From assembly GCA_026261815.1 (NCBI GenBank), contig JAMPIT010000059.1:17160001-17224000 (forward strand): a DNA stretch of 64,000 bases, read 5' to 3'. The stretch is from Monarcha castaneiventris obscurior. Taxonomy: Eukaryota; Chordata; Aves; Passeriformes; Monarchidae. The first letter of the stretch is position 1, and every line of letters begins with the position of its first letter. The notes under the pieces were generated by a model. It had not been told where the DNA came from, made no database searches, and was given only the letters and a program-made list of their open reading frames with translations. The position numbers and the translations under genes are program-made. Below are positions 24,770 through 38,000 of this stretch, in pieces.

Positions 24770-25924
24770 CTTGCATCGGTAATTACACTTCCTTAGCATG
24801 GTGACAAAGTCCTTTACCAAAGGCTACACTTCAGCATTATTTAAGGATTATCATTGATTCATAGAGCTATTACCTCTTTACACAGGAATAATAGATGTTT
24901 GAAGTGCTTTGGTCTAACTGTTCAATAGGTACCCTTTTGCTTCTGAGGAGTGAGAACTCTGCTCTTTCTGGACTGGTGTGGACTGAGAAATTCCCAGACT
25001 GCCAGTCTCTTCAATTGTACCATGACAGCAGTGCCAAAGGTACACTTGTCATGAAAACCCCTAGGACCTAAGTTATTGTGAGCAGTAGCCGGGTGTCCTG
25101 TGTGAGGAATTTTACTGAATTCTCCCACCAATAATCAGAGGTAGTGCTGACCTTTAGGTGCTGTGCAAGCCATAGCCCTTTCCTTATTTATTGCTCCAGA
25201 GGGAGTGAGAAGAGGTCTGTTTGCTGTAGACTACTGTTTTTTTCTTTCTGACAGATGTAAATGTCAAAGGATATCTGGGTTGCTTTGGGTACCATTTAAT
25301 GTCACCATTATTTTGGTGCCTAGCAAAAGCTACCAGGGCATCCATAAACATGCAACAGCCCTTGAGAGGTCAAGAAGAATGGGGAACCAATTGTACGAAT
25401 TGGTTCACTCTGACAGTTATAGTCAGTGGGTCCTCCTGAATAAAAAAAAAAAAAAAAAACAAATTCCTGATGCTGTTGGCAAAGGAGCACTGGCCCTGTC
25501 TTCTGACAAGTTCAGAAGCTACCTGGAGGGAACTCTAAAACTGGCTGCCTTTTATCTGCTAATGCCCTAACCCAGGAGAACACTGGATCCAACCCAAGCT
25601 GTGAGAACCGGCTTTTTCATTCAGAAGGTCTCTTCAGGAGACATGTGTGAGGTTAATAAATCTGCCTCTTGCTGGGATGCCTTGTGGTGGCTTTAGCTCT
25701 TCCTCTAGCACACTTTATAAAATCAGTGCCCTTTTGTATTGTGAAGCCTCACAACAACAGCACAAGCCCTTTGGATCAAACGCATGATAATTGTAATTTT
25801 CTCTTAGCAGGGTTGCAAGCAAACTGTCTGTCACAAGCAGCTGTTCTAGAATGCATAATTACACCTGTCTGTCTTAGCCAACATTGTCTGTATAAGACAT
25901 GATGGATGATTTTAAACTTGCATG

Positions 25925-25965
25925 TTATTATTATTATTATTATTACTACTACTACTACTACTACT
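25925..25965. repeat. Compound (TTA)n(CTA)n microsatellite
   Basis: About seven TTA units switch abruptly to about seven ACT/CTA units. The sharp change suggests that one point mutation was then spread by slippage. Confidence 0.95.
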
Positions 25966-28171
25966 GCTATTTTACAAAGCTGAATTGTGAAATATATTTA
26001 AAGTGTCTTTTTTGAGCCTTGTCATGAGGTAGTTGAGAAAGCCTACACTCACCAAACTTTTTTATTCAAATCATTTTTGCTGTCATTTAAGAGGCTTATT
26101 TATATTTCTATCCTGAAAACATATCTCTAAGTATAACATTGTTAAAGTAATATGAGTCTCTTCTTTGTCACTTACTAACTCTTGGTTTGGATCTGTGTCC
26201 CTCCTTATCTCTTCTGTTTCACATGAATTTCAAGACTCTTAATACCTTGTTTATACTTTACATTTACCGTTTTTACATTATACAAAATGCAAGTACCTCA
26301 TAAATGTAGTGATCAATTATATATACAGCTTCTTGAAGAGGGAGAAGGTAATTTTCTAAAGGAAACTCAAAACAGTAGGAATTCAGCAGCAAGGAAATAC
26401 ATGAAAAACTGTTCACCTGTAATTTCATCTCAAGGAAATATTGTTACCACTGAATTTTTAAAGCTCTATTTCAAATCTGACTTAAAAAGATGAGCAAGAG
26501 TGCATAATCAATAATATAAAGTGAGTCAAGGTGATCCTTTACCATGCAGTGCTCACCAGAAAGGAGACCTACTTTAATTTCAAAGCTGGAAACATGCTTT
26601 TTTTTTTTTTTTTTTTCAGCATTGCAAGTTTATACACTACAACAAAGATATCTGGTAAAAAGTGCTTTTCCAAACCTCAAGACTCATAGCAGGTTATGAC
26701 AAGAAACACAAAACAATTTTTTCTTTTTCAAGAAAAAATGATTCAGGCAATTTTTTGTATGTGTAATCACAGTTGTTTTTTTCTAATAGCATTTCCAAGG
26801 AAATAAAGAAAAAACACGTTATTGTAAAAAAAAAAAAAATGCTATTAACATAAAGTGACCATAGAAAATAACTTGTAATAATACAGCATAGAAGAGAAAT
26901 ACTGTGAAACTGACTTAATAATTTGAGATGAGTGAGGAGATCAATGCATTTTCCCCAAGAAAATAATTATACATTTGAAGGCAAATTCCCTGTCACATTT
27001 TTAACATTTTTGTGTTTGTTTTCCATTAAATATAAGCTCATATATTATTTCTAAATTCTGTCTTCTGTTCCAGTAATTTGTTTGTCAGGTGTTTTCATCT
27101 CCATTTGCACAGAATCCAGCGCAATATCATCCTCAAACCCACATGGAATTTCCTGGACTTAATGTGGTATAAATGTTTATTTGTAATCAAGGAAGCCCTT
27201 TTAAAGAAATCACAGAACAAATGATATTTCATTTCTGATTATCTTCCGTGAAGTATTCACAGGGCAATCTAAAAGGGGAAATATTTCCTAATTAAAATTA
27301 AGAAAAGACGTTTGTGCTTTCACTCCGGGCAATTAAATGTAACATTTACATGCATATAATTCCATGGGAAACAAAACCCAGGAAGTGGCTGTTTGAGTGT
27401 CAATTAATTAAAAAATCCAGCACTTCACTGGTTGTACTAGCTGCCCTTTTATACATTCTCTGTAGGTTAATAATTGAATTAAAGTGTGCACAAAATGACA
27501 CCAATGAAGGGCTTCTTAAAAAGAGCTAATCTCTGTTAGCAGTAAGCATAAAATTATTTTTATTTCCATTAATAAAGATGTATAATTCAAAGGAGTATAT
27601 GAATCCCTTATAAAAAATGTATCAGATCAATCAAGTGCAATCCTTCATGTGCACACAGTGACAGAAGAATTTGGTAGCCTTCTGTTGGTGGTGTGCTCTT
27701 CTTTTTTGGTGATTGCTAGCCTGAAAAATGAAGCAAAGCCAGAAATCATTATCAATATAGAGAAAGCATTTTCTTTGGAAAAATTCTCCTGTAACAGAAA
27801 ATGGAAAATTGTTGAGGAAAATACTGTCATTTGCTACTCAACCCGCAGTTATCTGTAGATAGAAAGCAAGTTCAACTAAACCCTGTGAAACTACAAAGTA
27901 CAGAGCCAACAGTCCATTAGTGTAGCTAGATCAATATAAAGGAAAGAAACATGGCCTTCATTTTGCTTCAGCACTTTTGAAGATGACCTGCTGAAGATTT
28001 ATCAGTTTTATATAGAAGGATTTCCCATCCTCCTCTTCTTTATTTCCTGAAAAACTGTACAAAGTGAAATATAGCAAAAAGTCTGGGGAAGAAAAGTATA
28101 GTTTGAAGACATGAGAACATTCTTGATTCTGGTTTCTGTCAATAAACGAAAACTAACTGAGGGCCAATTTG

Positions 28172-28176
28172 TAAGG
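28172..28176. repeat. Target-site duplication TAAGG (left)
   Basis: TAAGG directly left of the LTR at 28177-28810; the identical TAAGG lies at 28811-28815. A 5-bp duplication is usual for ERVL-type (class III-like) retroviral integrations. Confidence 0.9.
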
Positions 28177-28810
28177 TGTCCCAGTTTGAGAGAAATTAGG
28201 AGGAACGTCCAAAATGAACGTCCTCTGATAGATGGCAGGTTACAGCTGCCCCTCCCCCACCAGGTTTGGGAATAAATTCCTTGGAGGAAAGTGGAGAAGG
28301 AAAAAAACCTATTTATTTAACAAGTAAAGTGCACACAGGCATGGGGGAAAAAAAAGAATAATGCCAAATAATAAAACCTCTCGCTGTGGAGAGAACCTGG
28401 GTAGATTTCAGACTCCTTTGTGGGTGTGGCTTTCTCCTCTCCAGAGCTGGGGTTTGGCGTGGGCCCCTCCAGGCCTCAGTGGAAAGGCCTCCCAATGAAG
28501 TTCTGATGTTCTGGTGTTCTGAACAGTTCCAGAAGAGAAGAAGAAGAAGAAGCCAAAGTCCCAGGGCTCTGTATTTTAGGTAATGAACAAGAAACTAGCT
28601 AAAAAAAGCAAAAGGAATGTAACTCTCTTCCTTGCTGCAGAAGCAGAACAGCCTGGCAGGAGAAGGCAGCGAGCTGTGTTTTGAACACAGTGCTGAAGGA
28701 ATTCCACCAGCTCTCTCCGCTCTCTCTTAAAGGTACAGAGAAGCACAGGATTCATGTCTGGGCATAGAGCAGGCGATGGGGGATACACATCATAAAGTCA
28801 CCACAAGACA
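28177..28810 (-). mobile_element. Solo LTR, ERVL-like, minus strand (copy A)
   Basis: A 634-bp block bounded by TGTCCCAG on the left and CACAAGACA on the right and flanked by perfect 5-bp TAAGG duplications, so both ends are defined to the base. It shares order and sequence with the block at 44232-45300, including the CCACCAGGTT segment, the AAACCTATTTATTT segment, GGGTAGATTTCAGA against its counterpart, and the segment near the right end reading TACACATCAT. On the minus strand it reads as an LTR: a polyadenylation signal AATAAA (complement of 28312-28317) lies about 135 bp from the minus-strand 3' end, followed by a GT-rich stretch. No internal retroviral sequence is present, so it is a solo LTR left by recombination between two LTRs. 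Small frames over it (28313-28495 -, 28386-28583 +, 28576-28788 -) are not genes. Confidence 0.88.
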
Positions 28811-28815
28811 TAAGG
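28811..28815. repeat. Target-site duplication TAAGG (right)
   Basis: Perfect partner of 28172-28176. Confidence 0.9.
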
Positions 28816-31800
28816 TTAAGTGTTTGTTTTCACATTATGACAAACCTTCATGCATTTTGCAGTTCTCCTCTGCTCTTCCACTGTCCTACAAATTTTAAAC
28901 AAGATGTCTTCTTGAAATTTACTTACTGCTTAAACTTAACAGACAGCATTTCATGTTCATTTTACACTGGTGCTATAGCACCATGCCTCATTTGGCACAA
29001 AAAAAAATAGTCTTGTTCATTGTGGAAAATGAGAAAGGAGTAATGATGGAATTAATGTGTAATGTACAAATGGGAAGTGTGGAGAGAAAAATGGCAGGCA
29101 GAAAAGAAAGACAAGGTGAGAATGTTGTGATGAGAAGACAAGAAGAGGTGGATGCAGTGAAACCAGCTGGAGGCAAGACAAATGGAATGGCTAGAAGCAT
29201 CCAGGAAAAAAAAAAAGCGAGCTAAGACCAAGAAGGTGCTTGGTTGATTCACATTTGGAGCTGGTCAGTATGTTTTTAATCTACTGAAATTTCAATGATT
29301 CAATAAACTGTATACCTCTCTGAGGAAATTCAAACCTATTTCATATTTTCTCTCAACATATATTTATCACTAGACATATTATCCAAATAAGTAGGAGAAT
29401 GACATTTAGGATGAACTTGAGAGTTGTTTTCTGCGAGCATCTTCTTTGTACTCTAACTTGTATTTGGGGATGAAAACTCCAGAAAAACACCTAACTATAG
29501 GCAAAGAGCACAAAGCATCAGCAGTTCCAGCACTCTCAGACAAACAATTTGATATAGTTTCTATGTCTGATTAAGTCCTCGGTTAGATTTGACAGAGACA
29601 GGGTCTTCATCTCCCTTTCTCCTTTTTTTTTCTTTTTAGTACACTAAAACATGATTGAAACTTGTCAGTATTATTTTAATGGCATTGAAGTGTTTACACT
29701 GCTCTCTCATGTAAATGAAAAAACTGCTTTCTTAGGGCAATGTGCCACTTAAATAATACCCATATCATCAAAAGACTGAAGAATTACTCTTCTTAAATAG
29801 TTTTCTTGTACAGCTACTATGTAGAGAATAACAATTATGAGAGGGAGCTATTTATTTTGTAACTACAGTTATCTTCTATGCTTCAAGTATTTGTCTGATA
29901 ATTCCTTGAGTTATTGTATTTTATTTGTTACTTTTTTTGGTTTTTTTCTTTATCGTTCCCCTGTAAGCAACATTTGTTACAGTTCTTCAGGTTTTTTAGC
30001 TTTTAATTCCTTGTTGTTTGTTTGTTTGGTGGTTTTGTTTATTTTGTTTTATTTGTTATCAAGTTTTTCCCCTGGCTTACAATTTTAAGTGGCAGCTGCC
30101 TTACTGGAAAATTTTTGAAAGGAATTTTAAGTTATTAAAAAAAGACATCAAACAGGGACCACGTTAATTTAATTCAATCATCCTGGCAAGAATAAAAAAC
30201 CACTTTCACTCTTACGCTACCATAAATGGAGCAAAGATTTAAGTCAGTTTAGGCTACAGAGCTCAGAAGTTTTACTAATTAACATCTACAGGGACAGCAA
30301 TCCACGGCTGCAAAAGAGAAACTTGCCTCTTTTTGATCAGGGGGAAAAAATATTTCAGCATATTTCTAGGTATCATTAAACAGCATATGACATCTTGCTA
30401 GGCCTGCAGCAAAATAACCAACAACAATATGTTTGAAATAGTTGTCTCTGATTTCTGGGTTCAGTGGCTTTTAGATATCAAAGAGCTGCACAAAATTAAA
30501 GATGATAATGTGAAAGAAAGTGCACGTTAGTCTTTAATTACATTAAATTGATTAGGAAGAAGCCAGCTCTTGATTGGGAGCACATTAACTTCTGTCTGTG
30601 CAGCACACAAGCTAGTTTGTGAGTGAATACACCTTTTAAAAACATGAAAAAGATTTGTTCAATTTGGCAAAGAAAGGCAATTCTCAGGTCTTTGAGAGGT
30701 AAAAAAGTGCATCCAGTCACAGTACAGAGAAATAAAGTACACCTTGCTACCACAGACATGATTTGGAGCTGTTTTGCATTCTTTCCATCTGCGCATGAAA
30801 ATTGCTTCTCAAAAAAAGTCTTCTTTGACTAAAATAGCTACTGAAGTCGTAACTCCAACATATGCACACATCATTTCATTAAACATACAAATTCATGTGC
30901 AAAATATATATGCAAACCAATTTTTTACATAGTTGTAGCAGTTCACAGATTCAGTCAGGAATGTAGTATTGTTCAATATTTAAAATACAGCACTTCAACT
31001 AAAAGCACATGCAGGTCTGGTCTTAAGAGATGTGGTACACTTAATGAACCTGGGCAAAAAAATTATGTTTTGTTAGCCAGAGTTTTTCAAACTATTAAAT
31101 AGTAGAGTAAATACATATATGCCTTGGGGGGATATTGTGAGGTTGCATTTTCTTTAACGACTGCACAGGGTAATGCTGCTTGGGAAGAAGCAGAATAATG
31201 TAAAGTACACGATTGATTATTTCAGTATTTTCTCCTGAACATACCTTGGTCATTGCATTACTTTAGATTAATTATTCTAGTTGTGATTTCAGTGAACAAC
31301 TGACATTTTTCAGATTTACTATTACTCAAGAGTAGTGTGCCCAATATTCAAGACAGAATATGGAATATAACACTTTCTGAAATGGATTTTAGACTCAAAG
31401 AAGCCTTGGTTTGACTGATGAACAAAAAATGTCACCATGTTCCATTTAATCTGTGAGACTAGTAAATGCAGACATTTATGTGCTGGTGTCTCTCTAAACA
31501 GTCCAGTAGAGAAACTTTAGGTCCAGTCCTCAAAACCTCAAAGTCTATTATTTTTATATAATCTTATGATATATTATATATTATATTATCCTCGAATCTT
31601 ATTATTTTTATATTATGATTTGTTATATAATGACAAGAATAATCTTTATCATTTAGTTCCTTACTTGGCATAAAATTACTTTCTGGACTGATCAAACACC
31701 TCAGGCTTCGCCTCAGTGTTTAATCAGTTTCAGCAGCTGTTCATAGCTTCAAATACTACAAAGCAATAAAATTTAATTGCTTAATTAAACTCAAACCACA

Positions 31801-32031
31801 GTTGTCTTTTTAACAGGCAGGGGCCTGCCTAGCTTTTGGATACTCAAAGACAATCAGAGAGCAAAAATGACATTGCTCTTCTCTCAAGGATGGTTGATCT
31901 AGGAGTGTTATGTAGATGCAAGGAAAAGCCAAAGGCCTCTTTTGGGAAACAATTAGAAATCTTGTTTCCCATTTTTTTAAACCTATTTTATATCAACACA
32001 GCTGCTGTACAGAAAAGTGCACATAAATTAA

Positions 32032-32091
32032 TTGGTCAGTATGCCTAAATTAATGGAAAAATTGACCAGTATGCATAAGTTAATTGAAAAA
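32032..32091. repeat. 30-bp tandem duplication, diverged
   Basis: Two adjacent 30-bp units (32032-32061 and 32062-32091). Both begin TTG, share CAGTATGC and end in GAAAAA, with about five mismatches between them (for instance GGTCAG against GACCAG). An older duplication than those at 7.5 and 7.7 kb. Confidence 0.85.
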
Positions 32092-35000
32092 CTGGGGGAC
32101 AGATCTTTGAAGAGAGCAAGCTGACTTGTCAAGTTTGATTTATCCTAGTCAAAATTCTGACTCAATGGGGTTTTTTATTTTATTTTATTTTCTGTCTCTG
32201 GTATTCAATGTCAGCAGTTCTAACATGCAGGGACAAACATGCACTGAAGTGGGGTTATCACTTTAGCTATCAAATTGGAAGAAGCAAATTTTGTCTCATT
32301 TTGTACTAACGTAAATGAACCATGTTGAGACCTGCTACTTTTATTTTGAGAACTTCTGGCTTTTACTGAAGAACTCTCTAAAATAAAATTAGTCTATTTG
32401 CAGGAATCCTGCTTTCTATTTAATATCCAAATCCAGTAATACTATTAGTATAATACAGCAGATTTTGTTTGCAGTTTTAATATTTGAAATTATTTTGGCC
32501 TCTATGTATTACAATTAAAGCATTATAGTTTGTGATACAACTGATTAGAGCACGGAGAAAGTATCAGAAGGGAAAGAAATTGCACTTAGGAAGCATGACC
32601 TTAACCTAGATAACATTGTATAGAAAATTTATATAGTGAATTTGTTAGCCAACTTCCCAATTACCATAAATCAGTATCATTTGGTTTATTTCAGTGGAGC
32701 TTTGCCAGGTTCAGTAATATTTTACAATCAGGTGAGGTTCTGTGTGTCTGAGGAAAACACACTGGAGTTTTACCTGTTATCATAGTACCTCATAATGTGT
32801 CCTATATTTTCCTATTGAATACGTTAAGTAGCAAAGTTTTACTGTTTTTTTCATCAAGACAGTTATGATTCTGAAAGTTCAGGAAGTCACTTAATAGCAT
32901 TGTCTAAAGAATGTGAATACCTTAATTTCTTTGAAAGTATGGTCTTAAATTATTGAGCATGTCTTTGACACAAAGAGAAAACTGGAAATACCTCAGAATT
33001 ATTAAGGAGCAAAAAGTCAGCACTAGATTTTGAATATGCTTTGGTTTTGTTTTAATATATTAACATTCATAGGGTTTGTTGAAAATATTTACCTTTTTTT
33101 TAATTCCCTGTTAAATGTCTGTGGATATAAACAGAACTTAAACACACATGCACAGGTAAATAATTCAAAATAATTCTTCACATATCAATAGATTTTGATA
33201 TTTGATCTTTATATCTTACAAATATATTTCATGGTTTTTAAAAGGCACCTGAAAATAACAAAACATTAATTTTTGATAGTGAAGCTACCATCTATTGACA
33301 ACTCCTTTTCCTAGAGTGTTCTTCATCCTGCTGGTGCTTCAATTTGGTAACAAAGGTAATCACAATACACCTTGAGTTGAAGAGGCCAGTAATTTGATAC
33401 TAAAGCATGAAAACTCCTCCCTGAAAAGACAAAAACCTGGACAAAGAACAGTTTTCTGTGGCCATCAGTGGTCCATGTCAGTGTCTTGTGGGGATCACCA
33501 GCATCATATAAATCCATAACTTCACAACAGAAAGTTTCAGATAGAATTTTCAGAAATATATTTATCTTTTATTAATGTAATCACTGTATTTTCCAATTGC
33601 TATACTTCAACCTACTTTTGTACAAAATGTTCAATTCCTTTGCGATGATCTCTAATATTTTAACTTCGGGACGCTATCTGAATTCTTTCTACCTCTAAAA
33701 GTATTAACAATTTTAAATTACTGTTTGCAAATTTTATTACTTCTGAAGAGTAGCAATAGAGTTGACAAATATTTCACTAATATGGAATTGTTAGTGTCTA
33801 CAGCTTCACTTTGACTGCCTTACATTTCACAGAGTAGCTGTAGTCAAAGGCATCCATGAGTAGCAAACTACATATATATTTATAAACACTAGAATTACTG
33901 TGTCAGTATGAAAAGATTACTACATGGGTCTAAAATGCAAAGAAAGCCTAGATAATAAAACTTTTTTCAACAGAAGAGAATTGCACCATCTCCCACCCCA
34001 CCAAATATAACAATCTGAACCCATCTCTTCTATAAAGACAGAAAATGACAGAGTAATGTTGGATCCTGTATTAATTCCTCCATTCAGGCACGAAGTGCCA
34101 CCAAGGTACGTTCACAGACTTATACAGTCTCCTGTACTGTACTTCAGTGGTGCTCAGGAGCCTTGTACAGGAGTAAGAAAAAAGCAGCAATTCAAACTAC
34201 ATGCCATGCAGTACAGGGAGGGTGTCATGGAACTGTGGTTGTTTCAGCTTTTAAGAACTGGAAATTCTCTGAAAATGCTGTTGCAGGGAAACACAGAGGC
34301 TTTTAGGGCTGTTAAAATCTCACAATACAGGAACTTAGAGTAAGAAGGAAAACCACATTTCTTATTTAACAGGGCTGGTAAGAATATGACTTCCATCCTG
34401 CAATAGTATGGGCATTCTGCGACCTATTTTCAGCATGAATTGAAATGGGCATGAGATTCATAAGTGAAATGTGAGACAAATCCACTCAGAAACACTAAAA
34501 CATCTATAAATACACTACAGGACTACAGACTGCAGTAAAGTAGACTTAGTACTTTTCAATTAATAGTATCTAAAAGTTACACCAACACAGAATGGGTGAT
34601 ACATCCTCTCCTCTTTTAGTGTGGGGAATACACAAAACAGCCAAAATCAAACTAGAAAGCATATTTTTTTTCTTCAAAAAGGAGTTTTGCTATCAACTTT
34701 TGACCAGGCTTATTGATTATTCTTTGGCATTGGGAGGCTAAGACTGAGTATCTTATATGGAGCCAGACTGTATTATGTTCTTGGCAGACCTAATAGAGCT
34801 ATGATGACAGGGAAAACAGATGAACTGCTGACAGCTGGCATTACAATGAGTTGTAGGACTTACATGAATACTTCTATTCAATTCTCAAAACCCTTTTCAT
34901 CCCCTCCTTTGTGATGATAGAAAATTCCTCCATTCCAAGTGTTCCAAAACCAGGCATCATCAGAAGTTACAAAAAATTTTGTATAAAGACTACTCTCTGT

Positions 35001-38000
35001 CCTGATTGTGTACCTGTGATAACCTGGTTCTACTCAAAGAGTGAGTCTTGATCTTATTCAATCTGTCTGTCTAGTGAAAAGAAAATGTAGGCAGGAAATT
35101 GGTTTTGACAAACAAACAGTAGCTTATTATGCAACATTCACATGGAAGTGGTATGAAGATCAGCAGCAGTTCCTATTGAAATTACTGGCATTTTGGGAGC
35201 CTTAACCATCTTCAAAGATATGGTGAGTTTTATAGATGTCTGAACTACAGACCTCTGTGGCTAACTCTAAATTGTCCTTTTTGGAAATTTTACAGAACCA
35301 GTCCCTTATTTCCTTAAATAAACATTCAGGACCTCTTCAAGCATTTGAAGTTGTTAAAAAATAGAAGTATGGTATTAGTCAGGAGACCTTGTAAAGAACA
35401 TGTTCAAAGTGCTGAACTCCCACTGAATTTTGAGAGACGTGCATGATGGTTGACTCCCAGAGAAGTATGGCAAATTTCTTTCCAGAGTGAACGTCAAATG
35501 CACTCTTGCTGGCAGAATTACTTAACCTGGCTTCCCATCACACCTTTTGTTACACAAGTAATACCAGCAAATACAACATCAAAAGGATTATTAAAACTGA
35601 TAAAAAGTTTGATAGGGAAATATATTTGAAGAGGTGGACAGGATCTGTAATTGTAAAACTTTCCTTTAAAGGAAACCCTTTTCTCTTTAATTTCATGGAT
35701 GACTGAATTTTCAGCCTGAAAATATATCCAATGCTCCATGAAATTTACTTGTCTATAAAATGTCTACTCCTGTTAACATGAACAAATAGATCTTCACTAT
35801 AGTTTGATACATAAAAATTAAACAAGAAATAATTCTGGTCTGTTCAGAATCTCATCCTTTGACCCCAAAAGAAGAAAACATGTAATGCTGCTTGTCAGCA
35901 AGGAATGGTACAAATTTTTATGCCGTGGCCTTCCTTTGTCAATGTAGTAAATTTTCTTTTCCATTACTTGTGATGTGGTTTAGCAATAACCCAGAAAAGT
36001 AGAAGCCCTGTAGACATCTAATATTGAGCCAGAAGTTGGGTTCTAATTTTTACTAATATCACTGTACAAATTTAACCAATAACATTAGTTAATGACAGCA
36101 ATGAATCCAATAATCTTTTCATGACAGAGAATGAAACATCCTATCTAGAAATCTACTAATTAAAGTGTCAAAATATCTCTAAAACTTCTTTTTCTAAGCA
36201 AGTGAGACTAGTCCTGTCTTTTTGTGAGGCTATCACAACTGCACAGGTAAGTACAGAGTTTTCATAAAACAAGCCAACCAGAGAGCTAGGATCTCCCACA
36301 AATGTATTTCACCTATGCTTTGGAGATTATGAAAGTGACAATTAAGTCAGAAGAAGAACTGTGTTTCTCTAAGAGGGAAATCTATGCAGTCTTCGAGTCT
36401 GTGAATGCCATCGCGTTGATTTTTGAACTCACTTGGTTTCCCTGTATATTTTATTGAACTCTGCAGGAGTAAAAAAGATAATTTTTTTTTTCCATTAATT
36501 ATATTGCCTGCTACCCTTCTTCAGGTGAAATCTTTGAACTTTCAGGTTCCATGAACAAGAGCAAATTGCCTTGGACTAACATACTTTAGGGTTATAATCA
36601 ACACATATTAGCATTTCTGGATTAAATGCCCACGGGGATACTATTGTCATATAGTGACAAAAATTAGTGTTTGCCTCTTTTACACTGGAATCTAAAAATG
36701 TACCTACTACGAAGTTGCATGTTGAGTTCAGAAGTGTCCAAATAAAGGTACTTTTGGATGAAGAATAGAGACAACACAGGCCCTTCTTGATATAAAAACT
36801 TCATCTATATGCCTAATTTTAGGTAGAACTTACCCTAAGTAAAATCAATACTGTTATGCACAGGTTTAAACATGTGTAGGACAAAAGCCTAAAACTGGAA
36901 TATTCCTGGGTCACCAGGTGTTTCTTTTTAGTGCATATGTGCAAAACACCTACCAAAGTTCAACTGCAGTTTTTTACACAAAAATCACATCACATAGCAT
37001 TGCCCAAGCACCATGAATGATGACCTGAAGAAGGCAGACAGGTAATAGTGATTAAACCAGAGACTGTATTGTAGTTAGGGATGGGAACTGCATGAACAGA
37101 TTTCCACATGGATCAGTGAAAAATTTTGGAGTAAACTTTGCCAAGCTGTAGCCCTGAAAACATGTTCCTGACTTGAAAAGGATGAGCTTTTCTCTTTTTT
37201 CTTTTTCTTTTATTCAAATAGAGAATGCTGTTGCTTGCAATATTTTTCTTACTTTGCAGAGTTTAATGAGAAACAAATAAACTTTTAGCGAAAGAAATTT
37301 TTGTTGGTTACTCAGACAAGGACATCTTTGTCCTTGTGAAATCACATTCTCCATTTTCAAAGAACCTTGTTTGTGCTTTGTTTTTGCCTGTAGTTTTCAT
37401 CCCAGCTACTGCACTGGTGGCACTCCATTCCTTGTGGTATACATTCTTTCATGTACTTTAGTAGAAGCGTAGTGAGAGCAAAAGACTAAGCAACAGCCAC
37501 ATAGAACAAGGAGTTATAATTAGCCTCACAAAACACAATAGGAAATATAATGGTTTGTATCTTAGCAAATACATGTAGAGAACAAAATTCTAATGCCTCT
37601 TGCCAAGAGAGTTTTAAATCTATATAAAATATTTCAAAAGCCAATCTTTCTCTGCTGTGAAAATTCCTAATTACTGATCTGATTAAAATACCTGCCATAC
37701 TATAAAAATTTCAGCACAGCTATTTTACTTCAGGAGTTAGCAACAGTAAGTTAATCGATATAAAAATCACTGTGTGTGTATTTTGCCCATATAATCCTGT
37801 TTTATTTCTTTTTTTGGGCTCTTTATATATTGGCAATATTGTCTGACTTGACAGAAACAGGGCAGAGAGTTCCAGACATAAAGCTGTACAGCAAATATTC
37901 ACTGACACATGCACATTAGAGTATGTTCATTACTATATGCTCCTTGGAAAATAAACAATGTGAATTGTTCCATGCTTTTTTTCCCCTCCTCTTTTTTATA

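Larger units (their letters stand above)
24770..28176. other. Non-coding stretch, no gene recognised
   Basis: AT-rich unique sequence. It contains a small perfect hairpin (GAACCAATT at 25384-25392 against AATTGGTTC at 25398-25406), a poly(A) tract at about 25442-25459, T- and A-runs near 26598-26616 and 26826-26839, and the trinucleotide array listed separately. The 135-codon frame 25163-25570 runs through the poly(A) tract and has no recognisable domain. Confidence 0.6.

Noticed and set aside
25163..25570. 135-codon plus-strand frame
   Set aside because: Runs through a poly(A) tract (poly-lysine) and has no recognisable domain.
26785..26848. Inverted repeat TAATAGCATTT / AAATGCTATTA
   Set aside because: Arms are real but separated by about 40 bases and end in A/T runs; considered too weak to list as a structured element.
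28177..28810. A DNA transposon, because of the TGTCC/GGACA-type inverted ends
   Set aside because: The internal polyadenylation signal with GT-rich tail on the minus strand, the length, the 5-bp duplication and the TG...CA ends fit a solo LTR better.
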